Shown here: piece after piece, positions 7,860 through 16,894 of the stretch
How positions within the stretch are numbered: position 1 is the stretch's first letter
How the letters are laid out: each line of letters starts with the position of its first letter
Source of the DNA: Providencia rettgeri
Lineage (GTDB): Bacteria > Pseudomonadota > Gammaproteobacteria > Enterobacterales > Enterobacteriaceae
Direction: 5' to 3'
Assembly: GCA_900455085.1 (NCBI GenBank)
Contig: UGTZ01000001.1
Span: 3,626,501 to 3,690,500 of the forward strand
DNA length: 64,000 nt
Position numbers and translations under genes: made by a program
The notes under the pieces: generated by a model
What the model was told of the DNA's origin: nothing
Seen by the model: only the letters and a program-made list of their open reading frames with translations
Database searches by the model: none

Positions 7860-8747
7860 ATGAAAAGAATAAAATTTCTGAAATTATCGAAAATACTCAA
7901 TGAGTATAACTTTAACTACAGAGATCTCCTTGCATACTGGTTTACTGATAGAATATATATTTTTTATCACTATGATAATCAAGACTGCTTTTTATATTTA
8001 AATTCGAAAGAAAAACTAGAGAAATCACCGACTACCTGTGATATAGAAAAACTAGTATCATGTTATAACTCTAAAAAGAACAAGCTTCAAAGTTTCACGT
8101 TTGACAAAAGATACAAATTAGAATTAGTAAGCGAATCACTCAACATGGATTTAAATATAAATTACAGATATAAAATAAAAGGATTAATATCAGGTTATTG
8201 GCCATTACAAATAAAAGGTAGTGTTAATTATACAAATGATGTATATCATATAATAGGAGATTCTTTCGATGGCATTAATATATCTATGCACGATGAACAA
8301 TTCAAAGAATTAATGATTTCTGGAATTCCAGATATAGATAGAATCATTAATGATAATGATAGAGATATATTTAAATATCATAGTTTTGATTTAATCACTT
8401 TACCTAAAAAAGAAAAAGTGGCTATAGGCGAATTTTATATTTTAGAGAAAACTTTTTTAACTTTAGCTAAAAAAAACAAATGGAGACCCTATCCCGATAT
8501 TAATAAAGGGAAAAGTAGAACATCCGCTCAGCAAAGTGAAGCCATTTATATTCTTTACAAAAAGCTATCAGATGATTTTTACGAATTGAAAAGTTCTAAA
8601 AATAGAAGTTATAGTTCTACTGAGTTTAATAAAGACTTAAATTTACTTTCAGAAAAAAAAGGAAATAAAATTAAATTTAATGAGGCAACCACTGCAGGAT
8701 GGGTAAATTCTTATCCAGAAATAAAATTAATAAAAAAAACAAAATAA
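7860..8747 (+). CDS. AT-rich orphan protein next to the integrase, unknown function
   Basis: A 295-residue soluble-looking protein, rich in Lys, Asn, Ile and Tyr, with no signal peptide or membrane segment and no motif that I recognise. The start ATG at 7860 follows an AATGAGGTT ribosome-binding region. A+T is clearly higher than in the integrase, which suggests separate and recent acquisition. Genes in this slot, between integrase and replication/regulation genes of P4-like islands, are often variable cargo including defence genes; this is a positional argument only. Confidence 0.6.
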   Translation: MKRIKFLKLSKILNEYNFNYRDLLAYWFTDRIYIFYHYDNQDCFLYLNSKEKLEKSPTTCDIEKLVSCYNSKKNKLQSFTFDKRYKLELVSESLNMDLNINYRYKIKGLISGYWPLQIKGSVNYTNDVYHIIGDSFDGINISMHDEQFKELMISGIPDIDRIINDNDRDIFKYHSFDLITLPKKEKVAIGEFYILEKTFLTLAKKNKWRPYPDINKGKSRTSAQQSEAIYILYKKLSDDFYELKSSKNRSYSSTEFNKDLNLLSEKKGNKIKFNEATTAGWVNSYPEIKLIKKTK

Positions 8748-8753
8748 CCGCTT

Positions 8754-8786
8754 CCCTCCTTTTTATTACAATTTCAGAAAGGAGGG
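8754..8786 (+). terminator. Possible terminator hairpin
   Basis: A 9-bp stem (CCCTCCTTT/AAAGGAGGG) lies 7 bases after the stop of the preceding gene. No T-run follows on the plus strand, so intrinsic termination is uncertain. Confidence 0.4.
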
Positions 8787-8873
8787 GTTAATTTAAATTT
8801 ATTCGTAAGAAATGATATTATCAACTATACCCGCGTTCATTGAAGTTGCTTAATTTTATGCAAAATAAGGGGC

Positions 8874-9408
8874 ATGCTGACAATATAAATATTGAACTCA
8901 GTTCTGAACAGAAACGTACTCTTGAAGCACAGCATCGCAAATGTCGTGGCCGTACGTAGAATCTAGGACAGGATACGGTTCATACTGCTTTCTGCTGAAG
9001 GCTGGTCAAGCGGTATCAGAGGCTCAATCCCAGCGTATTAATGAAACGATAGCCCGTAGCCACCAGTAGGACTGGTTTAATAACGAAAAGCTGAAGCCTA
9101 AGAATGGTGGGATGTCCACTACACCGTGCTGGACATGAACAAGTGGCTGCACCGCAACAGTTTCAGTTACCGAAGACCCTAGGGTGTGCCGCATAAGTTC
9201 AGCGCAAAAGCTCAGCAGATGTTCGTGAAAACCTACAGCGCCTTGAAACAGCAAGCCGGTGATTAAGCAGCTGAGGCACAACCGCCACTTCCTCTCAGCC
9301 AAAAAGAATCCATTGCTTCTTCAGCTATAAATACCGTTCATCACCGAGACGTTGACTGATCGTATTAATGAGAACTTCCAGATGCTGAAAAATGCATCTT
9401 CAAGTTAA
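8874..9408 (+). pseudogene. Degraded IS630-family transposase
   Basis: Scattered reading frames reconstruct an IS630-type transposase. IELSSEQKRTLEAQHRKCRG marks the N-terminus (8889 on), followed by frame-broken helix-turn-helix sequence and the block MNKWLHRNSFSYRRP...GVPHKFSAKAQ (about 9135-9215). A degraded C-terminus (RINENFQMLKNASSS, to 9408) follows. Multiple stops and frame changes interrupt it, and most of the DDE catalytic core between ~9270 and ~9330 is missing. No terminal inverted repeats are clear. It is an old insertion that has been internally deleted. The leftward frame at 9024-9302 is a shadow. Confidence 0.75.
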
Positions 9409-9746
9409 TAGTGTATATACTAACTTATTGTCTTTGATATCACCTCTCATTTACCCATAATTAGATATAATGGTGTCCGATTAAATACTTATCACACACA
9501 AATTTCCTCCGTTAAGCTCATAGTATTATTTAGTGGTTTACCATACCTTTTTCTTCAAATGTCCATGGCTACTTTCCCAATATCTCGTCATCCAAATATC
9601 CCCAAAAAACCTCAAAGTAAAAAATAAAAACAAATAAAACAATAAGTTGAAAATCCATTCTTTAATAAGGGTTCAATCGATTGCCAAGCTACCGTTATTT
9701 ATATCACTATATACGTACCCAATAAATTTGCTAAGAAAAGATAACA
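9409..9746. other. Non-coding AT-rich spacer
   Basis: I see no gene, RNA or clear repeat here. It separates the IS relic from the AlpA-like gene and should contain the promoter of the latter; no confident -35/-10 pair can be named. Confidence 0.4.
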
Positions 9747-9977
9747 ATGGATACAAATACCCCAAACTCAACGTTACGTATGGAGCTTCTTAAACGTTAT
9801 GGAGAACCTCGTGATCGCCTAGTTCGTGAAAAAGAGCGAAAAATAATCACATCGATATCCCGCACAACCGCATGGAAACTAGAACGGGAAGGTAAATTCC
9901 CTAAACGTAAGCAGCTAGGCCCTAAATCCTGTGCCTGGTTGTTAAGTGATTTACTGATATGGATTAATGAAAAGTAA
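9747..9977 (+). CDS. AlpA-family DNA-binding regulator / excision factor
   Basis: A 76-residue MerR/AlpA-type winged-helix protein. The helix-turn-helix reads ITSISRTTAWKLEREGKFPK (about 32-51), followed by a conserved-type wing and C-terminus (KRKQLGPKSCAWLLSDLLIWI). In P4 and CP4-57, homologues (Vis, AlpA) control the integrase promoter and promote excision. Start ATG 9747 is preceded by AAGAAAAGATAAC, a weak ribosome-binding site. In this island it is the expected partner of the integrase at 6.5 kb, although an IS relic and an orphan gene now separate them. Confidence 0.88.
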   Translation: MDTNTPNSTLRMELLKRYGEPRDRLVREKERKIITSISRTTAWKLEREGKFPKRKQLGPKSCAWLLSDLLIWINEK

Positions 9978-10169
9978 GGCTCCTATTAGTCATAGCTGTA
10001 TTAATTAAATAAAGACTAAATTGAATAAATAAATTTATCAAGTATTTTTTGATTAATTATTTATCAGGGTAACTTTATCTTTTTTTTACCATTCTGATTA
10101 TTGCTATTTCTGCTATTAATAGCAGGAGTAGCAGTTAACTTAATTAGTTTTAAATAGAGAAATTTAAAT

Positions 10170-11678
10170 ATGAATAAAAATACATTCCCCATTGATGCTC
10201 TACCGAAAATTATCAAAGATGCCATTAATGAAGTTCACAAAAATACCCAAGCGCCCATTCCTTTAATTGCTGTATCTGCTTTAGGAGTTATGTCTTTAGC
10301 TTGTCAGAACCAAATCAACGTTTTGAGATATAATAATGATAGTATGCCTGTCTCTCTTTTTTTTCTAACTTTAGCTGAATCAGGGGAAAGGAAAAGTACC
10401 GTCGATAAACTATTCATGAAACCCATTTATCAAATGGAGGCTGAACTTAATCAAAAATATCAAACTGAAATGAGTGCTTATCGCCATGATAAAAAGTTAT
10501 TTGACCTCAAGAAAAAGTCATTATCTAAACTCATTAATACCGCATACCAAAAAGGTAATGACCTATCTGATTTTGAGGCACAATTTAAAGTTTTGTCTAA
10601 TTCTGAGCCCAAAGAGCCCATTCTATATAAATTTTGTTTTAATGATGCGACACCACAAGCAATTAAAGATCACCTCAGCAAAGGCTCTAATTCCATAGGC
10701 TTGATGTCAGATGAAGCAGGAGTTGTTTTCGAGGGGAGAGCTCTGAATGAGCTCGGCTTCATTAATAAGATGTGGGATGGGAGCCCATTTTCTGTCTCTC
10801 GTAAGAGTGAAGAAGATCAATATATTAAAGATGCAAGAATGACATTATCCTTAATGGTTCAACCTACTATATTCAAAGAATTTATACAAAAAAAGGGAGA
10901 TAAAGCTAAAGATATTGGCTTTTTTGCCCGATGTTTGATTAGCCAACCAGCATCAACCCAAGGTTATAGAATAATTACAGATACAACATCATACTCTGAA
11001 TATTTAACTAAATTTCATCATCGCTTAACAGAAATATTATCATTAACAACAATACAAAATCGCAATAGAATTAATATAAGATATAACCTATCCCTTTCTG
11101 ACGAAGCAAAAGCTCACTGGATTAATACTTATAATGATATAGAGAAAAATTTGATGGAATCAGGCACACTTTATCACCATAAGGAGTTTGGCTCTAAAAT
11201 GGCTGAGCATTGGCTCCGCTTAGCAGCGATAATACATTATTTTTCATATGATAAAAAATTAATCTCATTAGATAGCTTACAATCTGCGGGAAAACTAGTT
11301 CACTGGTTTTATCTTGAACAACTAAAGTTATTTCCAGCTAATGATGAAATCTCCGTAGCTAATCGAGATGCCGATACTCTATCTGTATGGCTAAATAATT
11401 TTTTTGATAAAAATAATATAAAAGAAATTAATAAGAACTACATTCGACAATATGGCCCTAACAGTTTAAGGGACTCAAAAAGATTGGATAAATCACTTTT
11501 TATATTAGCATCTAGACTTGAATTCTTTTCAAAGAAAAAAAATAAAACAACGTATATTTACCGATTTGATTTAAATGATTTATTACAGGTTAAAGATGGA
11601 CCTTCTGAGTACATTCCCATGATGGAGGCAATAGGCAATCAAAATTATTTAAACCAAGATTTTACAGTGAAACGTTAG
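10170..11678 (+). CDS. DUF3987 (YfjI-like) replication-associated protein
   Basis: A 502-residue protein of the YfjI/DUF3987 family carried by CP4-57-like and P4-like islands. The N-terminal ~70 residues fit the family pattern (FPIDALPKIIKDAINEVH, then PIPLIAVSALGVMSLACQN). A Walker-A-like loop LAESGERKSTVDK lies at ~71-83, and SIGLMSDEAGVVFEGRAL (about 174-191) supplies a plausible acidic Walker-B-like stretch. Members are thought to be primase/helicase-related ATPases linked to episomal replication; the biochemical role is not established. The start at 10170 follows GAGAAATTTAAAT. Together with AlpA upstream and YfjJ-like downstream it forms the left half of a CP4-57-type backbone. Confidence 0.85.
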   Translation: MNKNTFPIDALPKIIKDAINEVHKNTQAPIPLIAVSALGVMSLACQNQINVLRYNNDSMPVSLFFLTLAESGERKSTVDKLFMKPIYQMEAELNQKYQTEMSAYRHDKKLFDLKKKSLSKLINTAYQKGNDLSDFEAQFKVLSNSEPKEPILYKFCFNDATPQAIKDHLSKGSNSIGLMSDEAGVVFEGRALNELGFINKMWDGSPFSVSRKSEEDQYIKDARMTLSLMVQPTIFKEFIQKKGDKAKDIGFFARCLISQPASTQGYRIITDTTSYSEYLTKFHHRLTEILSLTTIQNRNRINIRYNLSLSDEAKAHWINTYNDIEKNLMESGTLYHHKEFGSKMAEHWLRLAAIIHYFSYDKKLISLDSLQSAGKLVHWFYLEQLKLFPANDEISVANRDADTLSVWLNNFFDKNNIKEINKNYIRQYGPNSLRDSKRLDKSLFILASRLEFFSKKKNKTTYIYRFDLNDLLQVKDGPSEYIPMMEAIGNQNYLNQDFTVKR

Positions 11679-12040
11679 ACATCACTGCATAGAATTACAT
11701 TTAAATCCTTATTTTTTCTAGTTATACGCATTAACTCCAGAGTGGTTATTTATTAACCGACTGTGATATAAAGGGGGCTGAGTGATATTATTGATGTTGG
11801 ATAGGTAATATACTTCTAATCTATTACTGATCTATTTAATCTAATATCCCATATATAGATCTATTAATTAACTGGTATATATCTACTAGCCATATAATCC
11901 TATTAGTGAATATCACTATAAATACATATTCATCATTAGGTCTGTAATCGAATTAACCATTAACGCAAACTGAGTATAGGTACCCCTCATTACCTATACC
12001 CTACCCTTTAAATTAATCACTGAGCCATTACCCATGGCTC
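11679..12040 (+). promoter_or_regulatory. Candidate replication origin / regulatory region before the HUH protein gene
   Basis: This 360-base non-coding stretch has repeats that neighbouring genes do not explain. ATCTATT occurs at 11819, 11830 and 11859. ATAGGTA occurs at 11801 and 11976. A perfect 9-bp inverted repeat GTATAGGTA/TACCTATAC with an 8-base C-rich loop lies at 11974-11999. A second hairpin (GAGCCAT/ATGGCTC, 12022-12040) sits directly before the AAGG ribosome-binding site of the next gene. The first set resembles iterons plus a nick-site hairpin beside an HUH-type initiator; the second may limit its translation. Both roles are inference. Confidence 0.45.
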
Positions 12041-12052
12041 TAAGGTATACTT

Positions 12053-12679
12053 ATGTCTAATGATAACGATTCCATGTATAACCCTGATTATATAAGAATC
12101 ATAGAAAAGACCTTAACCCGTTCCTTAACTGACTATACACGTATTATGGCATTACGTGTAGACTTACGGTTTCCTGTCATAGATAACCACGGGGATATGC
12201 CAACCTGCTTTATTAACCTAGATAAAGTGATGTCTCGTTTCATTGATTCATTAAACGCTAAGCTTAAACATTATCAATACAGTAAAAGGCGAAAAGGTCA
12301 ACGTACTTACCTTAACCGATTGCGTTACGTATGGGTAAAAGAACAATCCAGTTCTGAGCTCCCTCACTACCACTGTGTATTAATCTTCAATAAAGACGCC
12401 TACTATCACCTAGGAGACTATAACTTAGATGAACCTAGTTTACGGACAATGATCACGTCCGCGTGGTACAGTGTGTTACAGCTCCAATTAGACCCTATCT
12501 CAGACCCGACTGGCGCATTAGTACACTACCCTGATAACGCTAAGTATTGCTTAAATCAGAATTCAATGACGTTTGAAGCGGATCGAGCGGTATTAATGGA
12601 ACGGTTACATTACTTAGCCAAAGAGCACACTAAAATCTATAGTTCTGACTCCCGGAGCATAGGCTATAGTTTGTCCTAA
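12053..12679 (+). CDS. Inovirus Gp2/YagK/YfjJ-family HUH protein (Rep-like)
   Basis: A 208-residue protein of the inovirus Gp2 family, also known as the YagK/YfjJ C-terminal domain family, found in CP4-type islands. The key motif is ELPHYHCVLIFN at ~103-114, with HYH as the metal-binding HUH-type pair. The upstream LRYVWVKEQ and downstream AWYSVLQL are family-typical, and YLAKEHTKIYSSDSRSIG near the C-terminus includes candidate catalytic tyrosines. Homologues in filamentous phages nick DNA to begin rolling-circle replication; in islands the activity is presumed. AAGG 5-8 bases before ATG 12053 supports the start. Confidence 0.85.
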   Translation: MSNDNDSMYNPDYIRIIEKTLTRSLTDYTRIMALRVDLRFPVIDNHGDMPTCFINLDKVMSRFIDSLNAKLKHYQYSKRRKGQRTYLNRLRYVWVKEQSSSELPHYHCVLIFNKDAYYHLGDYNLDEPSLRTMITSAWYSVLQLQLDPISDPTGALVHYPDNAKYCLNQNSMTFEADRAVLMERLHYLAKEHTKIYSSDSRSIGYSLS

Positions 12680-12685
12680 TGATAA

Positions 12686-12720
12686 CTAGGGTTAGTGGTT
12701 CTAAAACGCCACTAACCTAG
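12686..12720 (+). terminator. Hairpin after the YfjJ-like gene
   Basis: A 12-bp stem with one bulged base (CTAGGGTTAGTGG/CCACTAACCTAG) begins 7 bases after the stop codon. There is no T-run, so it may be a processing or Rho-related end instead of an intrinsic terminator. Confidence 0.5.
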
Positions 12721-13092
12721 CTGATTTCATAGTCCCCCAAACTTAGCCTTCCGCTTTGAGCGAGTAGCTGATATTAATGTAACTGCTAAAAGCCTCTAGC
12801 CTTCGTCAAGCCCCGAGAGAATATACCTCAGTCATGACGACTGGGTCCTGATTTCAACAGCAGGTCATTCAATTTTAATTGAGATTAACACAGGCACCGC
12901 TGATGCCTGAACCTTTTACTGGGTGATAGTTCTCAGGTACTAAAAACTTGTTGAGTTTAATAAATGTTGCTCATTTAAAAAGGTTGATACACTATCCGAT
13001 GATTCTTAATACCGCTTAACGTAGCTTCAGTATGCAGGGATGAGCATATCGTCTGGCCACCCTGATTATTCAAAATGAGGAGGAAAGTAGGG
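12721..13092. other. Non-coding spacer upstream of the RloC-like gene
   Basis: About 370 bases without a supportable gene. GC content rises relative to the left side, matching the RloC-like gene that follows, so this is probably where a separately acquired cargo block begins. No att-like repeat was found. Confidence 0.4.
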
Positions 13093-15657
13093 ATGGATGT
13101 TAAGGCCGATATTATCCAGTGGTTGTTGAAGCAGCAGGACTGGTTTCAAGAGCTCGCACAGCGGCTCATACAGCAGGGCGAACTGACAGCCGAAGATATT
13201 CAACAAATTGTAGCCCTACTTAAAACGCCCCAAGGACAGGAAATTACGGGACACCGAACATTCCCAGGTCTCGGGTCTACAGAGCAGGAGGGAGAAACGC
13301 TCAGATTACGTCGAATAGAAGCAATAAAGGGAATTGAAAATCTTGCTCCCCGGATTCCGCTAGACTTCGGCAAAGGTAACCTGACGGTTATATATGGGCA
13401 TAACGGCTCCGGTAAGTCCAGCTACACGCGGATACTCAAACGTATATCAGGAAAACCCAGAGCCGCTCAGCTAAAATCTAACGTCTTTCATCCATTACCA
13501 CCTGAGCGAAGTTGCTGTATTAAATGGGAGGCGAATGGAATTGCCGATGAAGCTAGCTGGTCAGCTGACGGTGATGCAATTGATGCACTCAAGGGCATCG
13601 ACATCTTTGATACAGATGAAGCTCAGCATTACCTCACTCAGGAGAGTGCTGCGACGTATATCCCAAGAGTGGTAGGTCTTTTTGAACAATTGGCCCAGTA
13701 TCTGAAGCAGATACGCAATATGCTTAGTGATGAGAAGTCTCGACTTGTCAGTAAACTTCCAGCACTGCCAGCGGTTTATCAGAACTGTCGTATTGCCTCA
13801 AATTATGGTGCACTGAATACAGCAACAGTGGAAAATATTGCAGCGATCACAAACTGGTCTGAGGCAGATGAACAGGCACTGAATATTTTAAATGAACGCC
13901 TGAGTGTTCAAGATCCTGCTGAGAGTGCGCGAAACAAGCTGGCAGTTAAAACATCAGTAATTCAGATAATCTCTAAACTTGAGCAGACTGCTCTAGTATT
14001 CAGTCAGGTAAGTATTGACGGTATCCGGGCGTTACGTGCTGATGCCATCAACAAGCGCACTGTTGCACTTGATAGTGAACGGATTAAAAATGGTTTGTTG
14101 GCGGGCGTAGGCTCGTCTGTATGGCGAGCCATGTGGGAGGCCGCTCGCGAGTATTCCCAGCAGCCATATCCGGAAAAGACATTTCCGGTAACAGACGAAG
14201 CCCGTTGTGTCTTATGTCATCAGGAATTGTCAGAAGCAGCTCAGCTGCGCCTAAACGAACTAGAAGCTTTTGTGCAATCCCGTCTTGAGGCCGATGCGAT
14301 CTCAGCTGAGCGCCTTTATACTCAGGCTATCGGTGCGCTAAATATTCTTCCCACTACTACTGAAATTGCAACTCTCTGTGCTGGTGCTGCATTACCGGAG
14401 GAATGGATACAATATCTCACCGGGATCTGGGATGGCGCCGCCATTAGTCACCAAGCACTCTCTGAGCATGAAGCCTCTCGTAATGCAGTTCCTGTGGCTG
14501 ATTTGACCGATGCTATAACAAAATTATGCGCATACCGTGATAAGCTCCAGGGAGAAGAAAATCAGTTTCATAAAGATGCGGCAGGGTTTGATCGTGCTAA
14601 GGCTTTGCAGGATAAAAACGAAGCCGAAGCGCGAAAATGGTTGTCTGGTCAAGCTACAGCCATCAGCGCTGAAATTGAACGATTCAGAAAAGTTAGTGAA
14701 TATGATTCATGGATATTACTCGCAGGTTCCCGTTCTTTATCGACTAAATCAGCTGAAGTTACCCAGAAAGTAGTTACTGAAGCCTATGCTGCTAGGTTTA
14801 ACCGGGAACTAAATGTTCTTGGTGCACCTGGCTTGCAAGTTGAGCTTGTAAAAATAAGGACCGAAAATGCGAAGGTTCTGCATCAACTACAGCTAAGAGG
14901 CGCGCAACGGGATAAGTTACATAACGTCCTGAGTGAGGGGGAACGCCGGGTGATCTCTTTGGCCGCATTTTTGGCAGATGTCAGCGATAGACCCGGCTCA
15001 GCCCCCTTCATTTTTGATGATCCTATTTCATCGTTGGATCACGAATTTGAGTGGCACGTAGCAAAGAGACTCGTTGAACTCGCTAAATCACGCCAAGTTA
15101 TTATATTAACTCACAGGCTTTCCTTGTATGGCGTAATTGAAGATTTAGCCAAAAAAGAGGGTGAACAGTGGAAAAAGATACACCATAAGTCGATATGCAT
15201 TGAATCATTTGATGGTGCTGCCGGCCACCCTGCCGATCCGGAAGTTTGGAATGCAAACACTAAAACAGCTAATAACATACTGTTGACACGTCTGGAAACC
15301 GCCTATAAAACAGGAAAAGATCATGGCGCTATAGCGTACCGTGCCCTAGCTCAGGGCGTTTGCAGCGATTTTCGAAAACTCATTGAACGTTCTGTCGAGG
15401 AGGATTTGTTTAACGGTGTCGTTATACGTCATAGAAGAGGAATTCAGACTGACGGAAGACTTCCGTTTGTTCAGGATATATCAAAAGATGATTGTAAATT
15501 TATTGAGGTTCTCATGACTAAATATAGTTGTTATGAGCACAGTCAATCAACAGAAATGCCTACCTTTATACCTGAGTATGTTGAACTTAAGGATGATATA
15601 AGCAAGTTAAAAGACTGGCGTGAGCAACTTAAAACAAGACGTACCCCTAATAAATAA
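13093..15657 (+). CDS. RloC/PrrC-like AAA ATPase with zinc-hook-type CxxC, candidate antiphage protein
   Basis: An SMC/Rad50-like protein of 854 residues. ATG 13093 is chosen because GAGGAGGAAAG lies at the right distance; an upstream ATG (13075) overlaps that site. Walker A is GHNGSGKSS at 102-110. CVLC at 372-375 sits midway in long helical arms, the place of a zinc hook. The ABC signature-like LSEGERRVISLAAFL and Walker B FIFDDPISSLDHE (D642, D643) are followed by a switch-His segment (IILTHRL). After the ATPase, ~170 residues contain FRKLIERSVEEDLF and VVIRHRR, an R...E...H-like arrangement reminiscent of PrrC/RloC anticodon nucleases. The nuclease assignment is tentative. No restriction-modification genes are adjacent. 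Confidence 0.7.
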   Translation: MDVKADIIQWLLKQQDWFQELAQRLIQQGELTAEDIQQIVALLKTPQGQEITGHRTFPGLGSTEQEGETLRLRRIEAIKGIENLAPRIPLDFGKGNLTVIYGHNGSGKSSYTRILKRISGKPRAAQLKSNVFHPLPPERSCCIKWEANGIADEASWSADGDAIDALKGIDIFDTDEAQHYLTQESAATYIPRVVGLFEQLAQYLKQIRNMLSDEKSRLVSKLPALPAVYQNCRIASNYGALNTATVENIAAITNWSEADEQALNILNERLSVQDPAESARNKLAVKTSVIQIISKLEQTALVFSQVSIDGIRALRADAINKRTVALDSERIKNGLLAGVGSSVWRAMWEAAREYSQQPYPEKTFPVTDEARCVLCHQELSEAAQLRLNELEAFVQSRLEADAISAERLYTQAIGALNILPTTTEIATLCAGAALPEEWIQYLTGIWDGAAISHQALSEHEASRNAVPVADLTDAITKLCAYRDKLQGEENQFHKDAAGFDRAKALQDKNEAEARKWLSGQATAISAEIERFRKVSEYDSWILLAGSRSLSTKSAEVTQKVVTEAYAARFNRELNVLGAPGLQVELVKIRTENAKVLHQLQLRGAQRDKLHNVLSEGERRVISLAAFLADVSDRPGSAPFIFDDPISSLDHEFEWHVAKRLVELAKSRQVIILTHRLSLYGVIEDLAKKEGEQWKKIHHKSICIESFDGAAGHPADPEVWNANTKTANNILLTRLETAYKTGKDHGAIAYRALAQGVCSDFRKLIERSVEEDLFNGVVIRHRRGIQTDGRLPFVQDISKDDCKFIEVLMTKYSCYEHSQSTEMPTFIPEYVELKDDISKLKDWREQLKTRRTPNK

Positions 15658-15664
15658 CTCTCTC

Positions 15665-15715
15665 GCCGAGCCCAACCAATATACTCATTTAGTAAAAATG
15701 TTTCCTGGGCTCGGC
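15665..15715 (+). terminator. Long-loop hairpin after the RloC-like gene
   Basis: A perfect 10-bp GC-rich inverted repeat (GCCGAGCCCA/TGGGCTCGGC) with a 31-base loop, starting 8 bases after the stop codon. The loop is long for an intrinsic terminator and no T-run follows. Confidence 0.4.
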
Positions 15716-16025
15716 AAACAACACCCATACTAAGTGTAAACTGTCCTAGATAGCGCATCCTGTAAAGTCCTAATCGAAACTGATAGATAATTGATTGCCA
15801 TATCGTAGTAAATCCAAATGGGTCATCTATGAGCTTGTAATAACAAATTAAATTCGGCCACCTAAACAAAGATGGACTATGTCCGCTTCCGGCACCAAAC
15901 TGCCATATACAGAACTCAAAAGACAGGTATGAGCGAAATGCAGACCTTAAAACGTAGTCTATTTTCCAAAGATATCACTTAACAATCTTGCGAATATTAT
16001 CTTTTAGCCATCCTTCAACCTCTTT
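15716..16025. other. Unassigned region between RloC-like gene and HTH relic
   Basis: No open gene is convincing. Short stretches look like degraded coding sequence (stop-interrupted), possibly an IS remnant, but I cannot name a family. This is the last sequence before the T6SS block. Confidence 0.3.
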
Positions 16026-16490
16026 TTATATATGTTGAGCTGCTCCGTTATGCTTATACACTAATCCTAATGACCGTGCCTTTTGCCTCACCCCATCTTG
16101 TGTTCGATGATTGAGCTGCTTTATAATTTTTGTGCCCATTTGATCATAATGCGCTCTTAATAAATCAATTTCCCACTGACGCCAACGCCGTTGACTCCGC
16201 AGCCCCATACTTTCCGCCATGGCAAAAATCGCTTGCCGTGACCGATGCGGTAACGCCTTTTCTAGTGATGCAATACCCTCCCCATGGGTATACGAAACAA
16301 TAATTCGTTCCTTTTCATCCTCACGCCACAGTGGCTTTTTAGACTTATTACAACCCAGTTTTTGAGCTTGTAATCGAATGGCCGTCGCTGTCCGCCCCAA
16401 CTTTTTGGCTATATCCCGGGTTTTGGTACTGCCATAATGGCTCTCGATATAACGTATTTCCTGCAGCGTCCATCCGCGAACGATGATTAA
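16026..16490 (-). pseudogene. Helix-turn-helix (SANT/Myb-like repeat) regulator, 5' end disrupted
   Basis: The open frame runs from 16490 to 16026 and encodes two or three copies of a short DNA-binding unit: GWTLQEIRYIESHYGSTKT with IAKKLGRTATAI, then PLWREDEKERIIVSYTHGEG, then RRWRQWEIDLLRAHYDQMG with LNHRTQDGVRQKARSLGL. No ATG lies in this frame before the first unit; an ATG with MINHRSR lies in another frame immediately upstream (16494), so a small frameshift near 16475 is likely. A TTG at 16398 could start a shortened 124-residue protein lacking the first unit. It is divergent from the T6SS operon and could be its former regulator; that is inferred from position. Confidence 0.6.
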
Positions 16491-16499
16491 TCATTGAAT

Positions 16500-16894
16500 T
16501 TTCCCCTCCCTTAATTGATGACATGATGGATTAATTAAAACCACCCCCCAACAACCTTAATGAGTAAATAATATTAATATATTAACTCTTGATTATTTGA
16601 AACAAACTTTTACACATTTGATAACTCTACTGTACCTCGAGATAAACGGATTAAAAAAAACAAATTACCCACTGAATTAATTGACTTTTAACCATAGTGC
16701 ATCCTGTGAAAAAACGTTTTTTAGTCCATCCCAATACCCACTCCACCCAGAAAAATCAATAAGAAAAGTTGATTTATTCCGCCAGTAAAGATATAAATAA
16801 AATAAAGCCATAAGTCAAACTCACATCAGTTAGCAGTGACTATTTGACAATATAAAACTTAACTAACATGTAAAAACTCAAGGAAACTCCCCCC
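16500..16894 (+). promoter_or_regulatory. Upstream region of the T6SS operon
   Basis: About 390 AT-rich bases between the divergent HTH relic and tssB hold the expected T6SS promoter. A TTGACA at 16844-16849 is a plausible -35 box, but the -10 options downstream are poor, and TATAAA at 16851 lacks a good -35. I see no sigma-54 type GG-N10-GC element. The AAGGAAAC before ATG 16895 is a good ribosome-binding site. Confidence 0.35.

Noticed and set aside
9024..9302. Leftward open frame opposite the IS relic
   Set aside because: It is the antisense shadow of degraded transposase sequence and has no ribosome-binding site or family likeness.
8874..9408. A functional IS element
   Set aside because: Frames are broken repeatedly, the catalytic core is mostly gone and no terminal repeats are visible; reported as a relic.
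16844..16872. Sigma-70 promoter for the T6SS operon
   Set aside because: TTGACA is present but no acceptable -10 at 16-18 bases; kept only as a low-confidence part of the upstream region.
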